From Selenomonas sp. (GTDB lineage: Bacteria; Bacillota_C; Negativicutes; Selenomonadales; Selenomonadaceae), in NCBI RefSeq assembly GCF_024693525.1, contig NZ_JAILKR010000027.1:1-10144 (forward strand): DNA of 10,144 nt. The letters run 5' to 3'. The notes under the pieces are model-generated. The model did not search any database. It saw only the letters and a program-made list of their open reading frames with translations, and had not been told where the DNA came from. The position numbers and the translations under genes are program-made. How positions within the stretch are numbered: the first letter of the stretch is position 1; each line of letters opens with the position of its first letter. Shown piece by piece: positions 1 through 5,103 of this stretch.

Positions 1-968
1 TCCGGTGCACGGCCGTCGGAACCGAGAACCTCTTTGATCTTGTGCTCAACGAGCTCTTTGATGTAGGAACGGCCATCAGCAACATACTGACGCGGATCGA
101 AGTGCTCCGGATGAGCCATGAAGTGCTCACGGATACCAGCCGTAAGAGCCAGGCGCAGGTCGGAGTCGATGTTAATTTTGCAAACTGCGGATTTAGCAGC
201 CTTGCGGAGCTGATCCTCAGGAATACCAACAGCATCGTCCAGTTTGCCGCCGTTGTCGTTGATGATTTTGACGTATTTCGGAATAACGGAAGAAGCACCA
301 TGGAGAACAATCGGGAACTCCGGAATCTTCTTCTCGATTTCAGCCAGGATGTCGAAACGAAGCTCAGGCGGTACGAGAACGCCATCAGCATTGCGCGTGC
401 ACTGCTCCGGTTTGAATTTGAATGCGCCATGGGAAGTACCAATAGCGATTGCGAGGGAGTCAACGCCAGTTTCTTTGACGAATTCCTCAACCTCTTCCGG
501 CTGCGTGTAAGCTGCCTCGTGAGCAGCAACCTTTACATCATCCTCGATACCAGCAAGTTTGCCGAGCTCAGCCTCAACGCAAACGCCATGCTCATGAGCG
601 TAAGCAACAACTTCCTGCGTACGTTTGATGTTCTCTTTGAAGTCATAGTGAGAACCATCGAACATTACAGACGTGAAACCGTCATCGATGCAAGCTTTGC
701 AAGTTTCGAAATCAGCGCCATGGTCGAGGTGCAGAGCAACCGGAATATCGTTGACTTCCAGAGCAGCCTCAACGAGGTGACGGAGATACGGGCCCTTGGC
801 ATATTTGCGAGCACCGGCAGATGCCTGCAGGATAACCGGGGAGTTCAGCTCAGCAGCTGCTTCCGTGATACCCTGTACAATCTCCATGTTGTTGACGTTG
901 AAAGCACCGATAGCGTAACCGCCCTCGTAAGCTTTCTTGAACATTTCTTTAGTACCGACTAATGGCAT
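1..968 (-). CDS. fba: Class II fructose-bisphosphate aldolase, 3' end cut by window edge
   Basis: This enzyme cleaves fructose 1,6-bisphosphate to dihydroxyacetone phosphate and glyceraldehyde 3-phosphate in cytosolic glycolysis and gluconeogenesis. 322 codons are visible and the stop lies beyond position 1. The start ATG (968-966) follows a GGGGG Shine-Dalgarno at about 979-983; the ATG at 975 is out of frame. The zinc-enzyme motifs are present: HLDHG at residues 80-84 (catalytic Asp82, zinc His83), FDGSH around 103-107, EAELGKLAG at 132-140, zinc His180 in GTSHG, zinc His223 in HGASS, and the phosphate-binding NIDSDLR at 266-272. The last residues seen (VLGSDGRAP) resemble the usual C-terminus of short class II aldolases, so only a few residues are probably missing. 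It has its own promoter after the pseudouridine synthase gene. Identity is secure from the motifs. Confidence 0.95.
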   Translation of the reverse strand, partial: MPLVGTKEMFKKAYEGGYAIGAFNVNNMEIVQGITEAAAELNSPVILQASAGARKYAKGPYLRHLVEAALEVNDIPVALHLDHGADFETCKACIDDGFTSVMFDGSHYDFKENIKRTQEVVAYAHEHGVCVEAELGKLAGIEDDVKVAAHEAAYTQPEEVEEFVKETGVDSLAIAIGTSHGAFKFKPEQCTRNADGVLVPPELRFDILAEIEKKIPEFPIVLHGASSVIPKYVKIINDNGGKLDDAVGIPEDQLRKAAKSAVCKINIDSDLRLALTAGIREHFMAHPEHFDPRQYVADGRSYIKELVEHKIKEVLGSDGRAP

Positions 969-992
969 TTTTCATTACCCCCTAAGTAATTT

Positions 993-1007
993 GTTCATGA
1001 AATGAAC
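993..1007. repeat. Inverted repeat GTTCAT-N3-ATGAAC in the fba leader
   Basis: Two exact 6-bp arms (993-998 and 1002-1007) are separated by GAA. The site lies just downstream of the predicted fba transcription start, where a bound repressor could block transcription. It is short and the regulator is unknown. Confidence 0.35.
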
Positions 1008-1020
1008 TTGAACTAGACTC

Positions 1021-1029
1021 ATTATATCA
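1021..1029 (-). promoter_or_regulatory. Extended -10 promoter for fba
   Basis: Read on the minus strand, TGATATAAT is a perfect -10 hexamer with the TGN extension. No good -35 hexamer sits 17-18 bp upstream, which is tolerated when the extended -10 is present. Transcription would start near 1014, giving a leader of about 45 nt before the aldolase ATG. Confidence 0.6.
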
Positions 1030-1119
1030 TAGAAAAGAGTTATGGTGTATACTCCAACAGCAAATTTTTGAAAATTCCTTAAAACTGATACAAAGCAATA
1101 GTAAGATATTAGGCTCTGG

Positions 1120-1998
1120 TCATAAATCCGACACAATCCGGTCCATATCCGATGGCAAAGGTGCTGTGACCACGATGTCCTCACCAGTCATAGGATGGGT
1201 GAAACTGAGCCGGAAGGCATGAAGAGCCTGCCGACTGATGCGCTCTTGGCTGCCACCGTAGAGGTCATCGCCAATGAGGGGATGTCCAAGATGGGCGAGG
1301 TGGACGCGGATTTGGTGGGTACGGCCGGTTTCGAGCACTAGATGGATAAGCGAGAGTTCGTGGTTGCTCTTTACGGTATCGTAGTGGGTTCGTGCCTCTT
1401 TGCCGTCAGGGGACACCTTGCGCAGGATGATGCTGGGCAGGGCCCGGGCAATGGGCGCGTCGATAATGCCAGCGGGTGGCGTAAGTTCCCCGGGGATGAT
1501 GGCCAGGTATTCCCGATGGAAGGTCTTGATTCCCTTGGGCGAGAGCTTGAACTGGATTTGCGGCTGTTTGGCAATTAGCACTAGTCCGCTGGTTTCGCGG
1601 TCAAGGCGGTGAACAGGATGGAAAGCATGAGCTTCCTTTTGTTGCATATAATGGAACAAGATGGCGTTACCTAATGTTCCATGTGGTTCCTGTGTCGTAG
1701 GATGGACGAGTTGGCCGGCTGGTTTATTGACTACCAGCAGCCACTCATCTTCATAGCGGATATCAAGGGGAAGATCTTCGGGGGGGATGTTGCTGGGGCG
1801 AAGGATATCGTAGGTTACCACATCACCGTTTTTCAGTTCCGTGCGGGCGGCGTTTACAAGCTGGCCGTTGACCTTGAAGGTTCCCGAATGTTTGATTCGC
1901 TTCCATATGGTATTGGATATGCCTTGGGTTTGCGTGAGAAAAGCCCTGGCAGGCATAGTTTCCAGGGCTTTTGGCAAAGTCACGATGATTTTTGTCAT
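1120..1998 (-). CDS. RluA-family RNA pseudouridine synthase
   Basis: This gene predicts an enzyme that isomerises uridine to pseudouridine in RNA (rRNA or tRNA; the target cannot be told from sequence). It is 292 aa from the chosen start. An S4-like RNA-binding N-terminus (about residues 15-70) precedes the catalytic domain. The catalytic domain has NKPAG at 91-95, the signature HRLDRETSG at 130-138 with catalytic Asp133, and the conserved RTHQIRVHLAHLGHP segment near the C-terminus. An in-frame TTG at 2019 would add seven residues, but it overlaps the uraA stop and has no Shine-Dalgarno. The ATG at 1998 follows AAAGGA, so it is preferred, though the spacing is short. It starts 17 bp after uraA ends and has no separate promoter, so it is probably cotranscribed with uraA. 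In Bacillus the related ylyB also neighbours pyrR-pyrP. No clear terminator follows it. Confidence 0.9.
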   Translation of the reverse strand: MTKIIVTLPKALETMPARAFLTQTQGISNTIWKRIKHSGTFKVNGQLVNAARTELKNGDVVTYDILRPSNIPPEDLPLDIRYEDEWLLVVNKPAGQLVHPTTQEPHGTLGNAILFHYMQQKEAHAFHPVHRLDRETSGLVLIAKQPQIQFKLSPKGIKTFHREYLAIIPGELTPPAGIIDAPIARALPSIILRKVSPDGKEARTHYDTVKSNHELSLIHLVLETGRTHQIRVHLAHLGHPLIGDDLYGGSQERISRQALHAFRLSFTHPMTGEDIVVTAPLPSDMDRIVSDL

Positions 1999-2015
1999 AT
2001 TTCCTTTATCAAGTA

Positions 2016-3272
2016 TCAATCGTTGAATTTTTCGTGGCGCAGCATGGCGATGAGCCGAAAGGCTACCGACAGGATGATGGCAACCACGGTGGCAAGGCTC
2101 ATGCCCTTTAGGGTAACCGTGCCAATGGTAATGCTGGCCGTGGAAACGCCGAGGCCGAGTACGATGGCCGTGAGCATCAGATTGATGGGTTTGTTGTAAT
2201 CAATTTTGCTTTCAGCCAGTACGCGGATACCAGAGGCGGCAATGACGCCGAAGAGCAGCATGGAGACGCCGCCCATTACTGGCGTTGGGATGCTTTGGAT
2301 GATGGCCGCCAGCTTGCCCAGGCAGGAAAGGGCGATGGCAAAGACAGCTGCACCGCCGATGACCCAGGTGGAAAATACTTTGGAAATAGCCAAAACGCCG
2401 ATGTTTTCCCCATAGGTGGTGTTCGGCGTGGAGCCAAAGAAACCGGAAATGATGGTGGAAATGCCGTTGCCGAGAATGGACCGGTCAAGTCCTGGGTTCT
2501 TCGTAAGGTCTGCGCCTACGATGTTGCCCGTGACAATCAGATGGCCCACGTGCTCAGCGATAACCACCAGTGCTGCTGGCAGGATGATGCAGATGGCATC
2601 AAAGTTGAAAACCGGCGTGTAGAAGGTGGGCAGGGCAAACCAGGGGGCTTTTTCCACCAGCGTCCAATCCACCAGGCCGCAGAAGGCTGCCAGGATATAG
2701 CCGCCTACAACGCCCAGAAGAATGGGGATGATGGCCAGAAAGCCGCGGAAGGCTACCGAAGCAAAGACCGTGATGGCAAGCGTGGCCAGGGAGACGAAAA
2801 TCGTTGTACCATCCGCCGGTTTATCCCCCGTGAGACCAGCCATGCCCGCAGCCGTTGGCATGAGCTCAAGGCCGATGACGGCGACGATGGAGCCCATGGC
2901 AGCAGGCGGGAAGATAATGTCAATCCATTTGGTGCCGACGGTGCGGACGATCAGGCCGACGAGACAGAAGACGATGCCGACGGCGATAAAGCCCCCCAGG
3001 GCTGCTTCGTAGCTGTACTGCCCTAAGACCAGAAAGACTGGGGAGAGGAAGGCAAAGCTTGAGCCCAGATAAGCCGGGATGCGGCCTTTACAGAGGAAAA
3101 GATAAAGAATCGTGCCGATGCCGTTAAACAGCAGCACCGTGGCCGGATTTACTTTAAAGAGTATGGGGACCAAAACGGTGGAGCCAAACATGGCGAAAAG
3201 ATGCTGGAGAGACAGGGGAATGGTTTCTAGAAGCGGCAGCTTCTCACTGACTCCAATGGGACGATTATGCAA
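2016..3272 (-). CDS. uraA: Uracil permease, NCS2 family (UraA/PyrP)
   Basis: This is a proton-coupled uracil importer of the inner membrane and part of pyrimidine salvage. The 418-aa product matches E. coli UraA along its whole length as I remember it: N-terminal IGVSEK.PLL, IPLSLQHLFAMFG, INPATVLLFNG-like and IPAYLGSSFAF segments, and FFGSTPNTTYGENIGV. Uracil-site residues line up as Phe73, Glu240, His244 (AEHVGHL) and Glu289 (TYGEN). It is strongly hydrophobic, consistent with the 14-helix fold of the family. The start chosen is TTG (3272-3270), 8 nt after an AAGGAG Shine-Dalgarno (3286-3281), which gives the same N-terminal length as UraA. The upstream ATG at 3326 would place the Shine-Dalgarno inside the gene and add 18 unrelated residues. 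It leads the transcription unit with the pseudouridine synthase. No PyrR attenuator is visible in the short leader. Confidence 0.95.
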   Translation of the reverse strand: MHNRPIGVSEKLPLLETIPLSLQHLFAMFGSTVLVPILFKVNPATVLLFNGIGTILYLFLCKGRIPAYLGSSFAFLSPVFLVLGQYSYEAALGGFIAVGIVFCLVGLIVRTVGTKWIDIIFPPAAMGSIVAVIGLELMPTAAGMAGLTGDKPADGTTIFVSLATLAITVFASVAFRGFLAIIPILLGVVGGYILAAFCGLVDWTLVEKAPWFALPTFYTPVFNFDAICIILPAALVVIAEHVGHLIVTGNIVGADLTKNPGLDRSILGNGISTIISGFFGSTPNTTYGENIGVLAISKVFSTWVIGGAAVFAIALSCLGKLAAIIQSIPTPVMGGVSMLLFGVIAASGIRVLAESKIDYNKPINLMLTAIVLGLGVSTASITIGTVTLKGMSLATVVAIILSVAFRLIAMLRHEKFND

Positions 3273-3280
3273 GTGTAACA

Positions 3281-3286
3281 CTCCTT
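3281..3286 (-). promoter_or_regulatory. Shine-Dalgarno that fixes the uraA TTG start
   Basis: The minus-strand sequence AAGGAG lies exactly 8 nt before the TTG at 3272-3270 and inside the reading frame extension that begins at ATG 3326. The spacing is ideal, and the resulting N-terminus aligns with that of UraA, so the rare TTG start is favoured. Confidence 0.75.
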
Positions 3287-3326
3287 CAAAAACTACTATA
3301 TAATTATGCCTAAAACAATTTATCAT

Positions 3327-3356
3327 ATTATAGGACGCGTGTCCACTTTTTGGCGA
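3327..3356 (-). promoter_or_regulatory. Probable uraA promoter
   Basis: On the minus strand a perfect TATAAT -10 (3332-3327) lies 18 bp downstream of TCGCCA (3356-3351), which matches four of six bases of the -35 consensus. The start would be near 3320, giving a leader of about 48 nt. The -35 is weak, so the call rests mainly on the -10. A 12-bp imperfect dyad (3333-3344) fills the spacer next to the -10. Confidence 0.45.
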
Positions 3357-3493
3357 AAGTTTGAGCGGGATTCGGTTTGGGAAATTTTAGCAATTCGAGA
3401 ACGAAAATTGTAAAAATGAGGCAACTGTGTAACATAAAAGCCTAATTATGTTTCTTGCGAACGAACAATTTTACATAAATTTGCGTTTTTTGG
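3357..3493. other. AT-rich divergent spacer between uraA and lysC, no gene seen
   Basis: This is the upstream part of the 330-base region between the divergent uraA and lysC genes. It is AT-rich with many A and T runs, and I see no coding region, RNA gene or perfect inverted repeat of note. It may serve as an upstream activating region for the lysC promoter. Confidence 0.5.
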
Positions 3494-3522
3494 TAGACAT
3501 ATGATTTTTTTTCTTGTATAAT
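3494..3522 (+). promoter_or_regulatory. lysC promoter, sigma-A type
   Basis: TAGACA (3494-3499, five of six to the -35 consensus) and a perfect TATAAT (3517-3522) are separated by exactly 17 bp that contain a T-run. Transcription should start near 3529, leaving a leader of about 73 nt. That is much too short for a lysine (L-box) riboswitch. Confidence 0.8.
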
Positions 3523-3544
3523 ATGATTCGATTAAAAAGATTTA

Positions 3545-3585
3545 TAACGAGGAAGAAGATGGCTGCTGCCGGTAGCTCCTCGTTA
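3545..3585 (+). promoter_or_regulatory. Hairpin in the lysC 5' leader
   Basis: A perfect 9-bp stem forms between TAACGAGGA (3545-3553) and TCCTCGTTA (3577-3585) around a 23-nt loop. No U-tract follows, so it is not an intrinsic terminator. It lies between the transcription start and the lysC Shine-Dalgarno (AGGGGGAG, 3591-3598). It would sequester the AGGA that precedes the ATG at 3559. A role in translational control or mRNA stability is inferred. Confidence 0.5.
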
Positions 3586-3618
3586 AAACTAGGGGGAGAA
3601 TCATGGCACTTATTGTAA
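3559..3618 (+). CDS. Possible 19-aa leader peptide overlapping the lysC start
   Basis: ATG 3559-3561 follows GAGGAAGAAG, an acceptable Shine-Dalgarno at short spacing, and opens a frame reading MAAAGSSSLKLGGESWHLL that stops at 3616-3618. It passes through the lysC Shine-Dalgarno and ends five codons into lysC in a different frame. Ribosomes finishing it would terminate close to the lysC ATG, which could couple the two. The peptide has no run of lysine, threonine or methionine codons that would suggest classical attenuation. It may be a chance frame. Confidence 0.25.
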   Translation: MAAAGSSSLKLGGESWHLL

Positions 3619-4832
3619 AGAAATTCGGTGGCAGTTCTGTGGCTACCACGGAAAAAATCCTGAATGTTGCCAAGAGAGTCTTGGGCGAAAAAAAGCCCGG
3701 GGACAAAATTGTCATGGTTGTATCTGCCATGGGCGATACGACAGACGATCTCATTGCGCTGGCTGAAGGAATCACCAAAAACCCGTATCAGTACACGCGT
3801 GAGATGGATATGCTGCTGACTACCGGGGAACAGCAGTCGATTGCCCTGCTGGCAATGGCGTTTAAGACGCTGGGGCATCCGGCAGTATCGCTAACCGGTC
3901 CGATGGCTGGTATGAAGACGAATTCGGTTCATACCAAAGGGCGTATTGTGGATATTACGCCGGATCGTGTTCACGAGGAACTGGATAAGGGCAATATCGT
4001 GGTCGTTGCGGGCTTCCAGGGGGCTGATGCGTTTGGCAATCCGGTGACGCTGGGCCGCGGTGGGTCCGATACGTCGGCAGTGGCACTGGCTGGTGCCTTG
4101 AAGGCGGATACTTGTGAAATCTACACCGATGTCGATGGCGTTTATTCCGCGGACCCGCGCATTGTCAAAGGGGCTCGCAAGATGAAGGAAATCACCTATC
4201 ATGAGATGCTTGAGATGGCTCGTCTGGGTGCTGGTGTCATGCAGCCGCGTTCCGTTGAGATGGGTGAGTATTTCCATATTCCCATTCATGTTCGTTCGAC
4301 ATTTACGACTACGCCTGGCACAATCATTAGGGAGGATTATACGATGGAAGATAAAGATTTTGTTATCCGTGGCGTTGCCCACGACGAGAAGGTTGCCAAG
4401 ATTGCGGTACTCGGGATTCCGAATACGCCGGGCATTGCCCATGAAATCTTCTCGGCCCTGGCTGATGCCAACATCGATGTTGACATGATTGTCCAGTCGA
4501 TTCGCAATATCGAAAAGAACGTTACCGATATGGTCTTCACGGTAGCTGCCAGCGACCTGGCTGAGGCCAAGAAGGTGGTCGATGGTGTGGCCGACAAACT
4601 CAATGCCGTTGCTGTTCTCATCGAAGAAGACGTGGCCAAAGTCTCCATTGTCGGTGCTGGTATGCTGGGCAACCCGGGCACAGCTTCCCGCATGTTCGGC
4701 GCCCTGTCCAAAGTAGGCATCAACATCGATATCATCAGCACGTCGGAAATCAGCATTTCCTGCTTGGTTAAGGGCTCCCAGCTCAAAGAGGCAGTTAATG
4801 CAATTCACGACGAATTCTTCCCGAACAAATAA
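3603..4832 (+). CDS. lysC: Aspartate kinase, monofunctional, with C-terminal ACT domains
   Basis: LysC phosphorylates aspartate to 4-phospho-L-aspartate, the first step toward lysine, diaminopimelate, threonine and methionine. The 409-aa length is typical of Bacillus-type aspartokinases. The kinase domain (about residues 1-245) shows KFGGSSV at 7-13, TTGEQ at 73-77, GFQGAD at 137-142, GRGGSDTSA at 151-159 and YTDVDGVYSADPR at 174-186. Two ACT domains follow (about 265-330 and 345-405), including TPGIAHEIFSALADANI and the effector-site-like NPGTASRMFGALSKVGINI. ATG 3603 follows AGGGGGAG at 3591-3598. An internal Shine-Dalgarno and ATG at codon 248 probably make a separate beta chain. The gene stands alone between its own promoter and terminator. 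Feedback inhibition by lysine and/or threonine is expected from the family, but which one cannot be read here. Confidence 0.97.
   Translation: MALIVKKFGGSSVATTEKILNVAKRVLGEKKPGDKIVMVVSAMGDTTDDLIALAEGITKNPYQYTREMDMLLTTGEQQSIALLAMAFKTLGHPAVSLTGPMAGMKTNSVHTKGRIVDITPDRVHEELDKGNIVVVAGFQGADAFGNPVTLGRGGSDTSAVALAGALKADTCEIYTDVDGVYSADPRIVKGARKMKEITYHEMLEMARLGAGVMQPRSVEMGEYFHIPIHVRSTFTTTPGTIIREDYTMEDKDFVIRGVAHDEKVAKIAVLGIPNTPGIAHEIFSALADANIDVDMIVQSIRNIEKNVTDMVFTVAASDLAEAKKVVDGVADKLNAVAVLIEEDVAKVSIVGAGMLGNPGTASRMFGALSKVGINIDIISTSEISISCLVKGSQLKEAVNAIHDEFFPNK
4329..4346 (+). promoter_or_regulatory. Internal ribosome binding site and ATG for the aspartokinase beta chain
   Basis: AGGGAGG (4329-4335) lies 8 nt before an in-frame ATG (4344-4346), codon 248 of lysC. 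Initiation here gives a 162-aa protein beginning MEDKDFVIRG that contains only the ACT domains. Bacillus subtilis aspartokinase II is known to make its beta subunit from an in-frame internal start at about the same codon. The Shine-Dalgarno quality matches the main start sites in this window. Confidence 0.75.
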
Positions 4833-4836
4833 GAGG

Positions 4837-4875
4837 AAAGACTCTGCCTGCTTTTTCGCGGCAGAGTCTTTTTTT
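4837..4875 (+). terminator. Intrinsic terminator of lysC
   Basis: A perfect 12-bp stem forms between AAAGACTCTGCC (4837-4848) and GGCAGAGTCTTT (4860-4871) with an 11-nt loop, and runs into a seven-T tract (4869-4875). It begins 5 nt after the lysC stop. Confidence 0.95.
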
Positions 4876-4949
4876 GACAAGTCAGGCTGACCAGTCAATT
4901 TGACTTGTCAGATTAACTGGTTAAGTTGATGGTTCATGCTGATTTCGTT
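4875..4949. repeat. Tandem array of 13-bp units built on TGACNNGTCA
   Basis: Six consecutive units start at 4875, 4888, 4901, 4914, 4927 and 4940, exactly 13 bp apart. The decamers are TGACAAGTCA, TGACCAGTCA, TGACTTGTCA, TAACTGGTTA, TGATGGTTCA and TGATTTCGTT, each followed by a variable trinucleotide. The first three fit TGACNNGTCA exactly. The fourth has both arms changed symmetrically, so dyad symmetry is kept. The last two are progressively degenerate. The array begins in the T-tract of the lysC terminator and ends 33 bp before the predicted -35 of the aminotransferase gene. It looks like a clustered operator or iteron-like site. Confidence 0.7.
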
Positions 4950-4960
4950 ATGAAAAATAT

Positions 4961-4979
4961 TGTATACATACACCTGTAT
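4961..4979. promoter_or_regulatory. Paired short dyads upstream of the aminotransferase promoter
   Basis: The palindrome TGTATACA (4961-4968) overlaps by one base the inverted repeat ATACA-CC-TGTAT (4968-4979). Both end just before the -35 box at 4983. TGTATAC-type dyads resemble operators of GntR-family regulators. No such regulator is encoded in the window, so the assignment is tentative. Confidence 0.35.
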
Positions 4980-4982
4980 CGG

Positions 4983-5011
4983 TAGACAGGACATAGAAGA
5001 ACAGTTATTAT
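4983..5011 (+). promoter_or_regulatory. Promoter of the aminotransferase gene
   Basis: TAGACA (4983-4988) and TATTAT (5006-5011) are separated by exactly 17 bp, each matching five of six consensus bases. The -35 hexamer is the same as that of lysC. Transcription would begin near 5018, giving a leader of about 85 nt. Confidence 0.65.
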
Positions 5012-5021
5012 AGTGTTTGTA

Positions 5022-5062
5022 CGAATTATGCTGCTTATTGCGAAAATAGGCAGTATGATACG
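5022..5062 (+). promoter_or_regulatory. 5'-UTR stem-loop of the aminotransferase mRNA
   Basis: Bases 5022-5038 pair with 5046-5062 to form a 17-position stem with one A-A mismatch (5024/5060) and three G-U pairs, closed by the 7-nt loop TGCGAAA. It would start only a few nucleotides after the predicted transcription start. No T-tract follows, so it is not a terminator. Placement at the extreme 5' end suggests protection of the mRNA or a regulatory structure; the function is inferred. Confidence 0.5.
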
Positions 5063-5103
5063 ACGAAAGCTTTAGGTTAAATGATTGAAAGGGGAACTTT
5101 CCT

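Noticed and set aside
42..962. 306-codon plus-strand open frame
   Set aside because: It is antisense to the aldolase gene, whose zinc and phosphate motifs are unmistakable. The translated product has no recognisable family, and the frame is open because of codon bias on the other strand.
2295..3026. 243-codon plus-strand open frame
   Set aside because: It lies entirely antisense to uraA, and its composition (runs of D, G, Q, K) is typical of a shadow of a hydrophobic membrane protein gene.
3273..3326. N-terminal extension of uraA to ATG 3326
   Set aside because: The extension contains the AAGGAG Shine-Dalgarno and adds 18 residues not found in UraA. The TTG at 3272 gives the family N-terminus.
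3523..3602. Lysine (L-box) riboswitch before lysC
   Set aside because: The leader is only about 73 nt from the predicted start, less than half the length of an L-box, and none of its stems are recognisable.
3891..4898. 335-codon minus-strand open frame
   Set aside because: It is antisense to lysC and crosses the lysC terminator. It has no Shine-Dalgarno and no recognisable motif.
4875..4949. CRISPR-like array
   Set aside because: The repeat period is 13 bp with 3-bp spacers, far shorter than any CRISPR repeat-spacer unit, and no cas gene is present.
4875..4949. Plasmid-type replication origin with iterons
   Set aside because: No replication initiator gene, DnaA box or typical AT-rich unwinding region was found nearby, and the neighbours are core metabolic genes.
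5018..5103. T-box or other amino acid riboswitch before the aminotransferase gene
   Set aside because: No T-box sequence (GGTGGNACCGCG type) and no terminator/antiterminator pair are present. Only a single stem-loop without a T-tract is seen.
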